From positions 1 to 40,587 of the forward strand of contig WQYC01000024.1 in assembly GCA_009781425.1 (NCBI GenBank): a stretch of 40,587 nt of DNA, read 5' to 3'. The stretch is from Oscillospiraceae bacterium (lineage in GTDB: Bacteria; Bacillota; Clostridia; Oscillospirales; Ruminococcaceae). The translations under genes were made by a program, and so were the position numbers. The notes under the pieces were generated by a model. That model made no database searches, was not told the DNA's origin, and worked only from the letters and a program-made list of their open reading frames with translations. Of this stretch, positions 8,930-17,241 are shown piece after piece; the first letter of the stretch is position 1, and each line of letters opens with the position of its first letter.

Positions 8930-9845
8930 GGATTCAGAAGCATTCAGAGAGTATATTATCGAAGCAACAAAATATATGAGTTTAGTTTCAGAGTACGAAG
9001 AAATGATTGAAAAAGACTATTACGTCACATATTTTCTGAGTGAAATAGCGGAGAAACAACCTAATCTTATTTTCAAAGGTGGCACTTCGCTCTCAAAGTG
9101 TTATAAAATCATCAACCGCTTTTCGGAAGATATAGATTTAAGCGTCGAGCCGAAAACTGATAAAGTTACTGAGAGCCAACGCCGTCAGCTAAAAAATGAC
9201 ATAATAGAAATTATCGAAGCTTCGGGGTTTACTCTTGAGAACCCCGAAGCCGTACGCAGTCGCAGGGATTTCAACCGCTATGTCATAAATTACAATTCAT
9301 CTATTGAGCAGGATTTCTTAGAACCGAATTTAATCGTTGAAACATCGGTTTTTGTGAAGTCTTTCCCGAATGAAACGAAGGAAGTTTCGAGCCTTATTTA
9401 TGATTACTTAAAATCTAAAAATGCTGATGAGCAGATTGAAATGTACGGATTAAAGCCGTTCAACATGACAGTTCAAGCGTTAGAACGTACTTTCGTGGAT
9501 AAGATTTTTGCGATAGCTGATTATTACATCGATAATAAATCTAAGCGTTTATCACGGCATATTTACGACCTTTACAAGATTTACCCCGAAATTAAAATTG
9601 ATGATAATTTTGTCAAGCTAATCGGTGAAGTGCGCGAGGTTCGCAAGGCTCATAGTGCGTGTTTATCGGCACAGGACGGCGTTGATTTACAGGGTATTTT
9701 AAAGAAAATCGTCAGCGAGGAATATTACAAGCAAGATTATGAGCAAATCACGCAGAATATGTTGTTTGAGGACGTGGATTATTCAACGGCGATAATAACT
9801 GTAAACGATATTATCAAAGCAAAGTGTTTTAAGAGGTATAAATGA
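8916..9845 (+). CDS. AbiEii/AbiGii-family nucleotidyltransferase toxin
   Basis: AbiEii proteins are nucleotidyltransferase toxins of type IV-like toxin-antitoxin systems; relatives act on tRNA and cause abortive phage infection. The diagnostic motif is intact: FKGGTSLSKCYKIINRFSEDIDLSV at about residues 52-76, with the GG-S turn and D-x-D metal-binding aspartates. The later K-x-x-A-R/H region is represented by TFVDKIFAIADYY and RHIYDLYKI (about 190-225). I chose ATG 8916 over GTG 8907; it overlaps the antitoxin gene by 14 bases. The stop overlaps the next start by 4 bases, so the DUF1848 gene is in the same transcript. Confidence 0.87.
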   Translation: MILHKDSEAFREYIIEATKYMSLVSEYEEMIEKDYYVTYFLSEIAEKQPNLIFKGGTSLSKCYKIINRFSEDIDLSVEPKTDKVTESQRRQLKNDIIEIIEASGFTLENPEAVRSRRDFNRYVINYNSSIEQDFLEPNLIVETSVFVKSFPNETKEVSSLIYDYLKSKNADEQIEMYGLKPFNMTVQALERTFVDKIFAIADYYIDNKSKRLSRHIYDLYKIYPEIKIDDNFVKLIGEVREVRKAHSACLSAQDGVDLQGILKKIVSEEYYKQDYEQITQNMLFEDVDYSTAIITVNDIIKAKCFKRYK

Positions 9846-10693
9846 TTATCTCCGCTTCCCGTCGTACCGACATCCCAGCATTTTACGCCGACTGGCTCGT
9901 AAATCGCATAAATGCGGGGTACTGCCTTGTGAAAAATCCGTTCAACCCCGAACAAATTCGGCGAGTATCTCTATTGCCGGAAGATGTCGATGGAATAGTT
10001 TTGTGGACAAAAAATGCAGCTCCGTTGCTGCCGAAAATCTCGGTGCTTGACCCATTTCAATATTATTTCCAGTATTCGATTACGCCATATCACGCAGATG
10101 TCGAAAGCGGTCTTGCAGATAAGCAAAAAGTTATAATCCCCGCTTTCTTGGAATTATCGTCACGAATCGGCTCGGAACGCACGATTTGGCGTTATGACCC
10201 GATTATAATTAACGAGCGGTATGGCTTCGAGTACCATGTCGGTGCTTTTTCCCGACTGTGCGAGCTGCTCGCAGGGAGTACACAAAAATGCGTAATCAGC
10301 TTTGTTGTTGCGTATAAATCGGTTGTCAAAAACCTTGAAAAGCTCGGAAATACCGAAGTTACAATTAGTGATAAGATTCAATTAGCAGAGAAATTGTTAC
10401 AAATTGCAGAATCCCACGGAATAACGCTCTGCGCCTGTTGTGAATCGCCGGAACTGTACGAAATCGGTTTACAGCCGATTTCTTGCGTTGATGCGGGGTT
10501 GTTCGGGGAAATCGCTCTGCGTGATAAAAATCAACGAAAAGGCTGTAACTGCGCCGTCAGCGTTGACATCGGTGCGTATAACTCGTGCATGAACGGTTGT
10601 CTGTACTGTTACGCAAATCATGCGGAAGCGAGAGTGCGAAAGAACCACGCAGAGCATGACGTTAATGCTGAAATGTTGCTTGAAGGCTCATAA
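9842..10693 (+). CDS. DUF1848 family protein (radical-SAM-like, C-terminal cysteine motif)
   Basis: DUF1848 is a widespread uncharacterised family. The start MIISASRRTDIPAFYADW and the block PEDVDGIVLWTKN are typical. Near the C-terminus SCMNGCLYCYAN gives C-x3-C-x2-C, the spacing of a radical SAM 4Fe-4S cluster, but it sits at residues about 255-262 of 283 rather than near the N-terminus; the fold could be permuted. Three more cysteines lie nearby (CACCESPE and KGCNCAV). Its start overlaps the AbiEii stop by 4 bases, so it is cotranscribed with the toxin. Its 3' end overlaps the convergent helicase gene by 6 bases. A role in defence is only suggested by location. Confidence 0.85.
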   Translation: MIISASRRTDIPAFYADWLVNRINAGYCLVKNPFNPEQIRRVSLLPEDVDGIVLWTKNAAPLLPKISVLDPFQYYFQYSITPYHADVESGLADKQKVIIPAFLELSSRIGSERTIWRYDPIIINERYGFEYHVGAFSRLCELLAGSTQKCVISFVVAYKSVVKNLEKLGNTEVTISDKIQLAEKLLQIAESHGITLCACCESPELYEIGLQPISCVDAGLFGEIALRDKNQRKGCNCAVSVDIGAYNSCMNGCLYCYANHAEARVRKNHAEHDVNAEMLLEGS

Positions 10694-13249
10694 AAAGCGA
10701 AGAAACCGCTCTATCTTTTCGCGTTCCCCGCTTCCGTTAGTAGGAAATCGAAATAAAGGAATTTTATAGCGCTCTAAAATACAGTCTTTCATTTTATCTC
10801 TCTCATGTTGTTTTGTTCCCGGTTTATGATAATTAAACCCATCTACTTCAATAGCTAAAACAGGCTTTTTATTGATTGTGTTATAAATCAAAAAATCTAA
10901 ATGGGTAGCCGGATTCATAATGTATTGGCGTTCTTCATCATTCATTGGAATTGTATCTTTGATAAGCAAACCCAGCGCTTGACGGCAAATAACATTAAGA
11001 GGCAAATTAGAATGAGCTTTTAATATATCGACTATTTCACCGTACATTAAATTTTCCGAATTATAAGTAGAAATTTTCAAGTGCTTTTTAAGAAAAGCAA
11101 TTCTTGAATCGGTGTATTGACGATATAATAAATCAAAAACAGAACGAATTTCACTTTGAACGACACTAAAATTATTATACTCAATATATGAAATCAAATC
11201 GCCGATATTACTATCAACAGGTTGCTCATTAGCGGATACTACAAGACACAATCGCTTTTTTGCGCGTGACACCGCTACATTTAAGAGATATGGGTCATCA
11301 GAAAAATCAGTAACAACATCATCAACTGTTGACAGTAAAATATCATCTTTTTCGCGCCCTTGATACTTATGTACAGTTGCAACTTCAATTACATTCTCAC
11401 CTAATTGTTGTGAAATCGCATCAACTTGTTTATTATAAGGTGCTATAATCCCAACAGATTCCGGATTTGTGTCATTAAACATTGGCAGTGCTTCGTTAAT
11501 GATAACATCTATTTGTCGTTGATTAATATTTTGGCGTTGATGGTTACCCACAACTGTTTTATAAACTGCAAGTGCATCCGGTTCGCCGTGGTCTTGTGTC
11601 ATAATAATCAACTCGTTATTATAGAATTTTTGATTGCAAAACCCGATTATTTTCGGGTGGCAGCGATAATGTTCCCTTAATAAAGTCTGAGGTACATCTT
11701 TAAGGATTTCACATATAGACTTTAAAAAGCTGTTTTCGGTGAAGGAATATCCTTGGTGTAACTCATAAGAATCAAAAATTTCAGAGTAACATTTTTTCAT
11801 ATTTTCCGTTATCACGTTGGGGAGTTGTTTTAAATCTCCGACAATAACCGCATTTCGAGAACAAGAAATAGCAAGAGCCCCGGTAGATATGTCTACTTGT
11901 GATGCTTCATCCATGATAAGATAATCATACGTCACACCTCTCAAGCTACTGCAAGAAGAAAATGTGGTGCTTAAAACGATGGGATACTCTTGCAGAATAT
12001 TACCCGGGGTTTTCCGTAAATCTTCTTCCGTGAACTGCGTTCGTTTTGTTTTATTACCGTAACGTTCAAAAAGCTTTGCTCGCAAAAGCTTCATAGACAG
12101 TTCGGTTAGTTCTTTTTGTTTTTCTTTAACACGAGCAGTTTCAAGGTAGTTTTCCAATCTGGATATTTCTTTAATTAATTCATTGTTTCTTGATTGATAG
12201 AAATCATTTTGTAACGATGTGATAATCTTAGATAAGTTATTTTTATAGAAACCCCAATCGAAGATATAGTAGATTAAAACGTTCTTTATTTTAAACCACA
12301 GTGAAATTACGCGCTCTTTTTCCGAGATTGTATTACATTCCTGCCATAAATGCATGATTTTTTCAGAGCTTAAATGATTGAGTGGTTTTATTGCTGCATT
12401 TAATAAACCGGATTCATTGCAATACTGCTCAAAGTATTTAATTTCCAATCTTAATGAATCCAACTCCGTACGTATTTGTGCCAAGCTCTCCTGTGCAATA
12501 AATGCTTTTGAAAGTTCTTCAATATGATTTTGGATTTCAGTTTTTAAATCTGATTGTTGATATGAATCTATTTCCCATTCAAACATTTCGGGGAAAACCC
12601 CTGTTTGACTTTCAACAAACTTCTTTTTGTTGTCTGAGTTACCCAACGCAGCCACAAGAAAATCCATGTTATATTTTAAATCAGATAACTTCTCTGCAAC
12701 ATTTAATGTTGCAGAGTTATTATTAGATACAATCTGTATGGTTTTGTTTGCCAGCAACAGATTAGCGATAATATTCAATATAGTTTGAGTTTTACCGGTT
12801 CCCGGCGGACCTTGAATAACGCTTACTTGATTTGATAAGGCATTCTTTACTGCTTTAAATTGGCTTGCATTCCCACCGAATGGAAATATTAAACTATCAA
12901 CAGAATTCGTCTTTATTATATATTTTTTCGGATTTAAATAAACAGCCATTACTGTATCTTCGCTAATAAACCCAAGCTTCTCGTATTGCTTTTTAAGCAA
13001 AGGTTCTCCTTCATCATTTTTAAGTTCATTAACGGCTGCCAGTCGTTGAAGATAATCCATGCAGTTTTGTGAAGTTCTTTCTATGAGTGGTTTTTTTATC
13101 CACTCGATGGAATTATAATTATAGGAATATGTTTTTCCGTTTTGAAAAGTAATATCATATTTTTTCGTTGAACTGTTATATTTACAATGCTTTACATCGT
13201 CAGTTATATCTTTACTGTTGGCAAAGATTAAATTTTTGCTTTTATCCAT
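10688..13249 (-). CDS. SF1 (UPF1/Dna2-type) helicase with C-terminal DUF2726/VSR-like nuclease domain
   Basis: This 853-residue protein likely unwinds nucleic acid and cuts it. The Walker A IQGPPGTGKTQTIL is near residue 148. A long helical insert runs about 230-400. The motif II DEASQVD is near 447, REHYRCHP near 525, and the SF1 C-terminal motif LLNVAVSRAKKRL near 660. The C-terminal part, PVLAIEVDGFNYHKPG followed by ERDKMKDCI (about 795-820), has the E-x-D and R-D-x-x-K pattern of the DUF2726/DUF559 VSR-like nucleases. AAAAGGA precedes the ATG. It has its own promoter. Such fusions are frequent in defence islands; the specific system was not identified. Confidence 0.85.
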   Translation of the reverse strand: MDKSKNLIFANSKDITDDVKHCKYNSSTKKYDITFQNGKTYSYNYNSIEWIKKPLIERTSQNCMDYLQRLAAVNELKNDEGEPLLKKQYEKLGFISEDTVMAVYLNPKKYIIKTNSVDSLIFPFGGNASQFKAVKNALSNQVSVIQGPPGTGKTQTILNIIANLLLANKTIQIVSNNNSATLNVAEKLSDLKYNMDFLVAALGNSDNKKKFVESQTGVFPEMFEWEIDSYQQSDLKTEIQNHIEELSKAFIAQESLAQIRTELDSLRLEIKYFEQYCNESGLLNAAIKPLNHLSSEKIMHLWQECNTISEKERVISLWFKIKNVLIYYIFDWGFYKNNLSKIITSLQNDFYQSRNNELIKEISRLENYLETARVKEKQKELTELSMKLLRAKLFERYGNKTKRTQFTEEDLRKTPGNILQEYPIVLSTTFSSCSSLRGVTYDYLIMDEASQVDISTGALAISCSRNAVIVGDLKQLPNVITENMKKCYSEIFDSYELHQGYSFTENSFLKSICEILKDVPQTLLREHYRCHPKIIGFCNQKFYNNELIIMTQDHGEPDALAVYKTVVGNHQRQNINQRQIDVIINEALPMFNDTNPESVGIIAPYNKQVDAISQQLGENVIEVATVHKYQGREKDDILLSTVDDVVTDFSDDPYLLNVAVSRAKKRLCLVVSANEQPVDSNIGDLISYIEYNNFSVVQSEIRSVFDLLYRQYTDSRIAFLKKHLKISTYNSENLMYGEIVDILKAHSNLPLNVICRQALGLLIKDTIPMNDEERQYIMNPATHLDFLIYNTINKKPVLAIEVDGFNYHKPGTKQHERDKMKDCILERYKIPLFRFPTNGSGEREKIERFLRFL

Positions 13250-13294
13250 AGAAATATCCTTTTGTTATAATTATCTTGTGACGAACCTTGTATC

Positions 13295-13323
13295 ATTTTA
13301 CCATATTCCATAAAAGCTGTCAA
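13295..13323 (-). promoter_or_regulatory. SigA-type promoter of the helicase-nuclease gene
   Basis: On the minus strand: TTGACA (13323-13318), 17-bp spacer, TAAAAT (13300-13295), about 45 bp upstream of the ATG at 13249. The gene is therefore transcribed separately from the recombinase gene upstream. Confidence 0.75.
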
Positions 13324-13361
13324 GAAAAACCATAAAAACCTCAATTTTCATTTCATGGAGT

Positions 13362-15146
13362 TTAAGAGGTAGTAAGCCGACGTTTTGTCTTATAATCCCA
13401 ACCTTTTCTTCCGTCTTTCGCATAACCACGCTTAATACAATGTCTGTCTTTTGATAGCTTCTTTCCACAAAAGTCTGAACAAAGGACAGTATCTAAATCG
13501 CCCTCTTTTTGAACCTCGGTTACGACCGAGGTTTTTCCTTTTTTACGAAGAATATTGTAATCCGAGAAGTCATCGAGAACCCGCAAAAACACTTTCAAAT
13601 TCACGATATTTCTGTTTTCGGTTTTGTGAACTTCAATCTTTTCGAGCAGACTTTCAACCATGCCGTCGCTGATAATTTCATCGAAACTAAGCTCGTTGGA
13701 AATTATAGAACGGAGAGCTTCGACGCTGTTCATAAAGTCATTATTTTGCTCGTTTTGTCTTTTGTATTCGTCTATCCTCTCTTTTAATTCTTGAATATTA
13801 TTATTGAATTTTTCGTTGCGTTCTTCAAATTCATTATCGCTGACCTTGCCTTTTAGATTCAAATCGAGGAGCTTGTCCTTCATTTTGAGAACATTGTTTA
13901 TTTCTACTTGTGTTTTCGCAATATCGTCTGTGAGGGAGGACTTTGTGTGAATTTCGGTGTACATTTTTATCATCTCGTGAATTAGCTTCGCTTTGTCAGT
14001 AATGATGGCGTTCATCAGACGGCGCATGATTTCGTCAAGCTCGTCCGTATAAATAGTAGGACTGTTGCAAATTTTTTTACCACCCTCGACATAACGCTTG
14101 CAACGCCATACTTCCTTTGAATGACTATCGTACTTGAACTCGGCTCTGTGATACGAAGCATTATGCTCCATACAGATGATTTTTCCGCTGTATGCGTATT
14201 TATTCTGATAGCTTGTCTTGTTTTCGCAAGACATAGCTTCACTGCGTTTATTTAGGATTCTGTTCGCCTTATCCCAAACTTCCTCGCTGATAATCGGCGG
14301 GACGTTTTCGTGGTCTTTGTACATAACCCATTCGGTACTGTCGATGGCGATTCTGTCATTACGGCGGTAATCTACCTTGTGGGTCTTATTTCCACAGTAG
14401 TAGCCTTTGTATTTTGGATTTTGGATTATATGCTTTAATGTGCTGAAAGCGAACGGGTTCCCGTCACGGTTGAGGAAACCTTCCTCCGCTAAGGTCTTGG
14501 ATATTGTTCGTATTCCACGCTTGCTATTGACGTATAAATCGAAAACACGGCGAATCATAGCGGCTTCTTCTTCTAAAATAACAAGTTTACCATTGTCTTT
14601 AATGTAACCATATATGCTGTTACTGCCGAGAACAACGCCGTTTTCTATCGCACGCTGAAAGCCGAAACGAGTGCGCTCGGAAAGCCTGCGTACTTCGTCC
14701 TGTGCCAAGCTCGACATGATGGTAAGGCGAAGCTCGCTGTCTGCATGGAGTGTATTGATGTTGTCCGATTGGAACAGTACACCCACACCTGCGACAAGTA
14801 AATCTTGCGTATATTTGATACTGTCGAGCGTGTTACGGCTGAAACGACTGATTTCCTTTGTGATGACAAAATCAAATTTGCCGAGCTTTGCGTCGTCTAT
14901 CATTTTTAAGAACGATTCGCGTTTCTTAACGCTTGTCCCGCTCAATCCCTCGTCGATGTAACCCTCGACATAAGTCCATGCAGAGGTGTTTTTTATGAAG
15001 TCGCTGTAATATTTAACTTGTGCGGACAGGGAGTGTAACTGCTCGTCCTTGTCGGTGCTGACACGGGCGTAGTAAGTCACCCGCATGGGTATGTCGTAGA
15101 TGTTTTTGCCGGAGTTGAGTTGGTTGCGTATAGCATATAAATCCAT
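13362..15146 (-). CDS. Large serine recombinase (candidate excisionase of the spoIVA element)
   Basis: Large serine recombinases cut and rejoin attachment sites through a serine-DNA link. The N-terminal resolvase domain has YYARVSTDKDEQLHSL with catalytic Ser30, then GYIDEGLSGTSVKKRESF and ITKEISRFSRN. The Recombinase domain follows (GIRTISKTLAEEGFLNRDG, about 215-240). A zinc ribbon reads ICMEHNASYH...WRCKRYVEGGKKICNSP, where the usual second cysteine of the first pair is a histidine. A coiled coil (about 410-480) precedes a basic tail. I chose ATG 15146 because AAGAGG lies 8 bases upstream; the longer frame would start inside the promoter. At 594 residues it is the size of skin and ICE recombinases. 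It is the only recombinase in the element, so it is the likely agent of excision. Confidence 0.93.
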   Translation of the reverse strand: MDLYAIRNQLNSGKNIYDIPMRVTYYARVSTDKDEQLHSLSAQVKYYSDFIKNTSAWTYVEGYIDEGLSGTSVKKRESFLKMIDDAKLGKFDFVITKEISRFSRNTLDSIKYTQDLLVAGVGVLFQSDNINTLHADSELRLTIMSSLAQDEVRRLSERTRFGFQRAIENGVVLGSNSIYGYIKDNGKLVILEEEAAMIRRVFDLYVNSKRGIRTISKTLAEEGFLNRDGNPFAFSTLKHIIQNPKYKGYYCGNKTHKVDYRRNDRIAIDSTEWVMYKDHENVPPIISEEVWDKANRILNKRSEAMSCENKTSYQNKYAYSGKIICMEHNASYHRAEFKYDSHSKEVWRCKRYVEGGKKICNSPTIYTDELDEIMRRLMNAIITDKAKLIHEMIKMYTEIHTKSSLTDDIAKTQVEINNVLKMKDKLLDLNLKGKVSDNEFEERNEKFNNNIQELKERIDEYKRQNEQNNDFMNSVEALRSIISNELSFDEIISDGMVESLLEKIEVHKTENRNIVNLKVFLRVLDDFSDYNILRKKGKTSVVTEVQKEGDLDTVLCSDFCGKKLSKDRHCIKRGYAKDGRKGWDYKTKRRLTTS

Positions 15147-15154
15147 AATTTTAA

Positions 15155-15213
15155 CCTCTTGATTAATTGTCCTTTGGTTAAATATAACACGCAAAGGACA
15201 GAAAGTCAAGAGG
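15155..15213 (-). promoter_or_regulatory. Recombinase promoter embedded in a symmetric 59-bp double inverted repeat
   Basis: Minus-strand promoter: TTGACT (15209-15204), 17-bp spacer, TATATT (15186-15181). Around it is a nested dyad: outer arms CCTCTTGA / TCAAGAGG (8 bp, perfect) and inner arms TGTCCTTTG / CAAAGGACA (9 bp, perfect), each pair separated by 5 bp, with a 15-bp centre holding the -10 box. The outer arms also overlap the -35 and the ribosome site. A protein bound here would block transcription. The likely binder is the adjacent regulator or the recombinase itself (inference). Confidence 0.75.
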
Positions 15214-15234
15214 TTTTGCTACAAATTTTGTTTT

Positions 15235-16524
15235 TTACAGAATCACCCAATGCCCGGTTTTCTTTGAGCCTTCACGCCGAATTAAATTCGCTTCTTGATA
15301 CTCTTTTAATTCGCGCGAAATAGTGCTTTGCGACTTGCCTGTAACCTCGGCAAGTTCGGGAATTGTTGCGGCGGGATTTTCTTTTATTACGTCAAAAGTT
15401 GATTTTATCTTATCGTTTATCTTGTCATTTATCTTGTCATTTGACATGATAAGTTCCTTTTCAAATTGGAATGTAATTACGGTAAAACTTGGTGTGAGTT
15501 CAAAAATTGAACGGTCGTAGACTTTGAGAATACGGTTCATGCCTGAACCGATTTGCTCGACTAAGTCCATATCTCGAAAAACTCGCATAAGTTCACGATT
15601 GCGTGGCATTGAACGGCATTTGAAGAAATCTTCTTCTGTAAGTCCATCAACTAATCCTCCGCAGGAGGTAACAACGATTCTGTCGGTGTATATTTCGACG
15701 AGAGGAAAGCCTTTTGTGTAGTCGTTATGCACGATTGCGTTGATTACGACTTCTTTTAGAGCGATAGAGTTGACACGCTCTTTTTCGATGCGATTCTTCG
15801 ATGTAATTTTCGTATATGTGCGATTCTCTGAATCTAAGCGGTCAAGTATGCGTTGAGTTGCTGTTATTAGACAGCGATTGCCATATTCACGGGTTTCGAG
15901 TAAATCAACCTTGTCTGTTCCGGCGTATACTGCGATTTTGATTGAATTATTATTTTCATCAGCGAGAAGATATGCTGCATAATTATAATCGCCATTATGT
16001 TGCTTTAAGTCCAAACTCTCTAAAAACTGCTCGGTTGGCTCGATATTCTTTTCCTCGTAATAAATGCGCAGTTGCTTGAATGTGAGGTTTGCTCGTGGGG
16101 AGGGTGTAGTTTGAAGCGTTACTTGTCGGCGTGTTGAAATCATATCTTCTATCATTTGTTCGCTCATTGGTTGTGACGAACTCCCGACACGGATGAAACA
16201 GCCCTGCTCGGTCATGCCGAGCTGACGAATATAATACGGACGCTGCTGACCGCATGACACAATCACCCGAATTATATCTTTGCCGTCAAGGGTGTCTTGA
16301 ACGACATCAAATAGTCCGAGCGTCTGCGGTCTGATATTGTTACGGATACGGTCAACGATTTTTAACTGCTCGCCATCGGGATTATCAACACCAAAGGTAC
16401 TGCCGTCGTCGTTTATGCCGATTATTATTTCGCCACCGCCCGGATAATTGAGGAATGAAACAACCGACCGCTCGAAACGGTCGCTAAGCTCGCGCTTTAA
16501 TTCTGTACGATTATTTTCCTGCAT
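15235..16524 (-). CDS. AlbA_2 / HATPase-type ATP-binding transcriptional regulator
   Basis: The 429-residue protein starts with an AlbA_2 (Schlafen AAA_4-type) domain: ELSDRFERSVVSFLNYPGGG and EIIIGINDDGSTFGVDN (about 8-50). An ATPase-like region follows (ALKEVVINAIVHNDY near 262, then VVTSCGGLVDGLTEEDFF and QIGSGMNRIL). The C-terminus is a winged helix-turn-helix (AATIPELAEVTGKSQSTISR, about 385-405). A linker of NDKI repeats comes from three 12-bp DNA repeats at 15404-15439. It lies directly upstream of the recombinase gene on the same strand with 88 bp between, and its own promoter resembles the recombinase promoter. Controlling excision is a reasonable inference; related proteins occur in many contexts. 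Confidence 0.85.
   Translation of the reverse strand: MQENNRTELKRELSDRFERSVVSFLNYPGGGEIIIGINDDGSTFGVDNPDGEQLKIVDRIRNNIRPQTLGLFDVVQDTLDGKDIIRVIVSCGQQRPYYIRQLGMTEQGCFIRVGSSSQPMSEQMIEDMISTRRQVTLQTTPSPRANLTFKQLRIYYEEKNIEPTEQFLESLDLKQHNGDYNYAAYLLADENNNSIKIAVYAGTDKVDLLETREYGNRCLITATQRILDRLDSENRTYTKITSKNRIEKERVNSIALKEVVINAIVHNDYTKGFPLVEIYTDRIVVTSCGGLVDGLTEEDFFKCRSMPRNRELMRVFRDMDLVEQIGSGMNRILKVYDRSIFELTPSFTVITFQFEKELIMSNDKINDKINDKIKSTFDVIKENPAATIPELAEVTGKSQSTISRELKEYQEANLIRREGSKKTGHWVIL
15404..15439 (-). repeat. Three tandem 12-bp repeats encoding NDKI linker
   Basis: Three head-to-tail copies of TTTATCTTGTCA (the first with two changes) encode the NDKI-NDKI-NDKI linker before the winged helix of the regulator. 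Repeat-number change would alter the linker by four residues without a frameshift. Confidence 0.8.
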
Positions 16525-16557
16525 TTTAAAACTCCTATTTATACTGCCTTTTGTTTA

Positions 16558-16590
16558 AGTATACCAAAACAACGATGATTTTTCAAGAGG
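16558..16590 (-). promoter_or_regulatory. Promoter of the AlbA_2-type regulator, with recombinase-like operator
   Basis: Minus strand: TTGAAA (16586-16581), 17-bp spacer, TATACT (16563-16558). CCTCTTGA overlaps the -35 exactly as in the recombinase promoter, and CAAAAGGCA occurs at the same distance (starting 37 bases after the first C) as CAAAGGACA does there. The box also forms the last codons of the upstream 43-residue gene. Confidence 0.65.
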
Positions 16591-16714
16591 TAAGGACACG
16601 ATTTTTGAATTCCGAGTACATTTCCTCAGTAATATGCCCTTTTTCGTATAATCGTTGATTAATGTGTAACATTATCTCGATTTCTACTTCTCTCATTTTT
16701 TCTGCATTAACCAA
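16583..16714 (-). CDS. Small 43-residue protein, SHOCT-like helical motif
   Basis: A TTG start at 16714 lies 8 bases after GGAGG; an in-frame GTG at 16723 is too close to it. The protein reads about MREVEIEIMLHINQRLYEKG then HITEEMYSEFKNRVLTS. The 'LYEKGHITEEMYSEFK' pattern resembles the SHOCT-type helices of small proteins often found beside recombinases in Clostridia. It is the first gene of the minus-strand recombination module (small protein, regulator, recombinase). A regulatory or directionality-factor role is possible but speculative. Confidence 0.6.
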   Translation of the reverse strand: MVNAEKMREVEIEIMLHINQRLYEKGHITEEMYSEFKNRVLTS

Positions 16715-16739
16715 CGCTTTCACCTCCATGTTTTATTGT

Positions 16740-17241
16740 TTAATTGTATTATTGTAGTGCGGTTATTATAACCTGCGAGGATTGTAAGTTTCTGTGATAT
16801 TGTAGACAGGGTCATTATTTAGTGTCGGGGTACTTACTTTAACGCCTCCCGATTCGCCCGGGCGATACACGATTACCGTAGTGCAGCGGGTTATTTGATT
16901 TAATTGTAACATATTTTAAGTCACAAGGAGTGCCATCTTTTTTTGAGGTTTATTGTGCATATTGCCGAATAAAGTGTTTCAAATAAAAAAACGCCCCTTG
17001 CGGAGCGGCGTAGCCATTACTGCGGATACTCTTTTCTTGTCAGAAAGTTTCGTTAATTATTTCACCGTGGTTTTCAATAATATATCATTTGAAAAATTTT
17101 TAACTCTATCCCCTTTTGTTCAAGGGGGACACCGAAAAAAACACTAATATTCCCGGTTTTTCGGCAAAACACAATCTCTCGGCGTTACTCTTTCGAAATT
17201 CGGGGGGATTTTGTTTCATTTTAGGTTGTTTTCTTCATATT
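16740..17241. other. About 500-bp non-coding stretch near right end of element
   Basis: No convincing gene is present. It contains a perfect 12-bp palindrome TCGCCCGGGCGA (16854-16865), a TATAAT-like box on the minus strand (about 16778-16773) that may serve the 43-residue gene, the minus-strand terminator at 16985-17010, and an A/T-rich part with small hairpins (CCCCTT/AAGGGG near 17111-17130; CCGAAAAA/TTTTTCGG near 17132-17164). Confidence 0.5.
16985..17010 (-). terminator. Minus-strand terminator
   Basis: The stem CGCCGCTCC... with AAGGGGCG, read on the minus strand (17010 to 16992), is followed by seven T. It would end transcripts from the phosphatase remnant or anything entering from the right end. 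Confidence 0.6.

Noticed and set aside
16740-17241. tRNA or other known RNA in the gene-free stretch of the element
   Set aside because: No cloverleaf, CCA end or recognised riboswitch core could be traced; only isolated hairpins.
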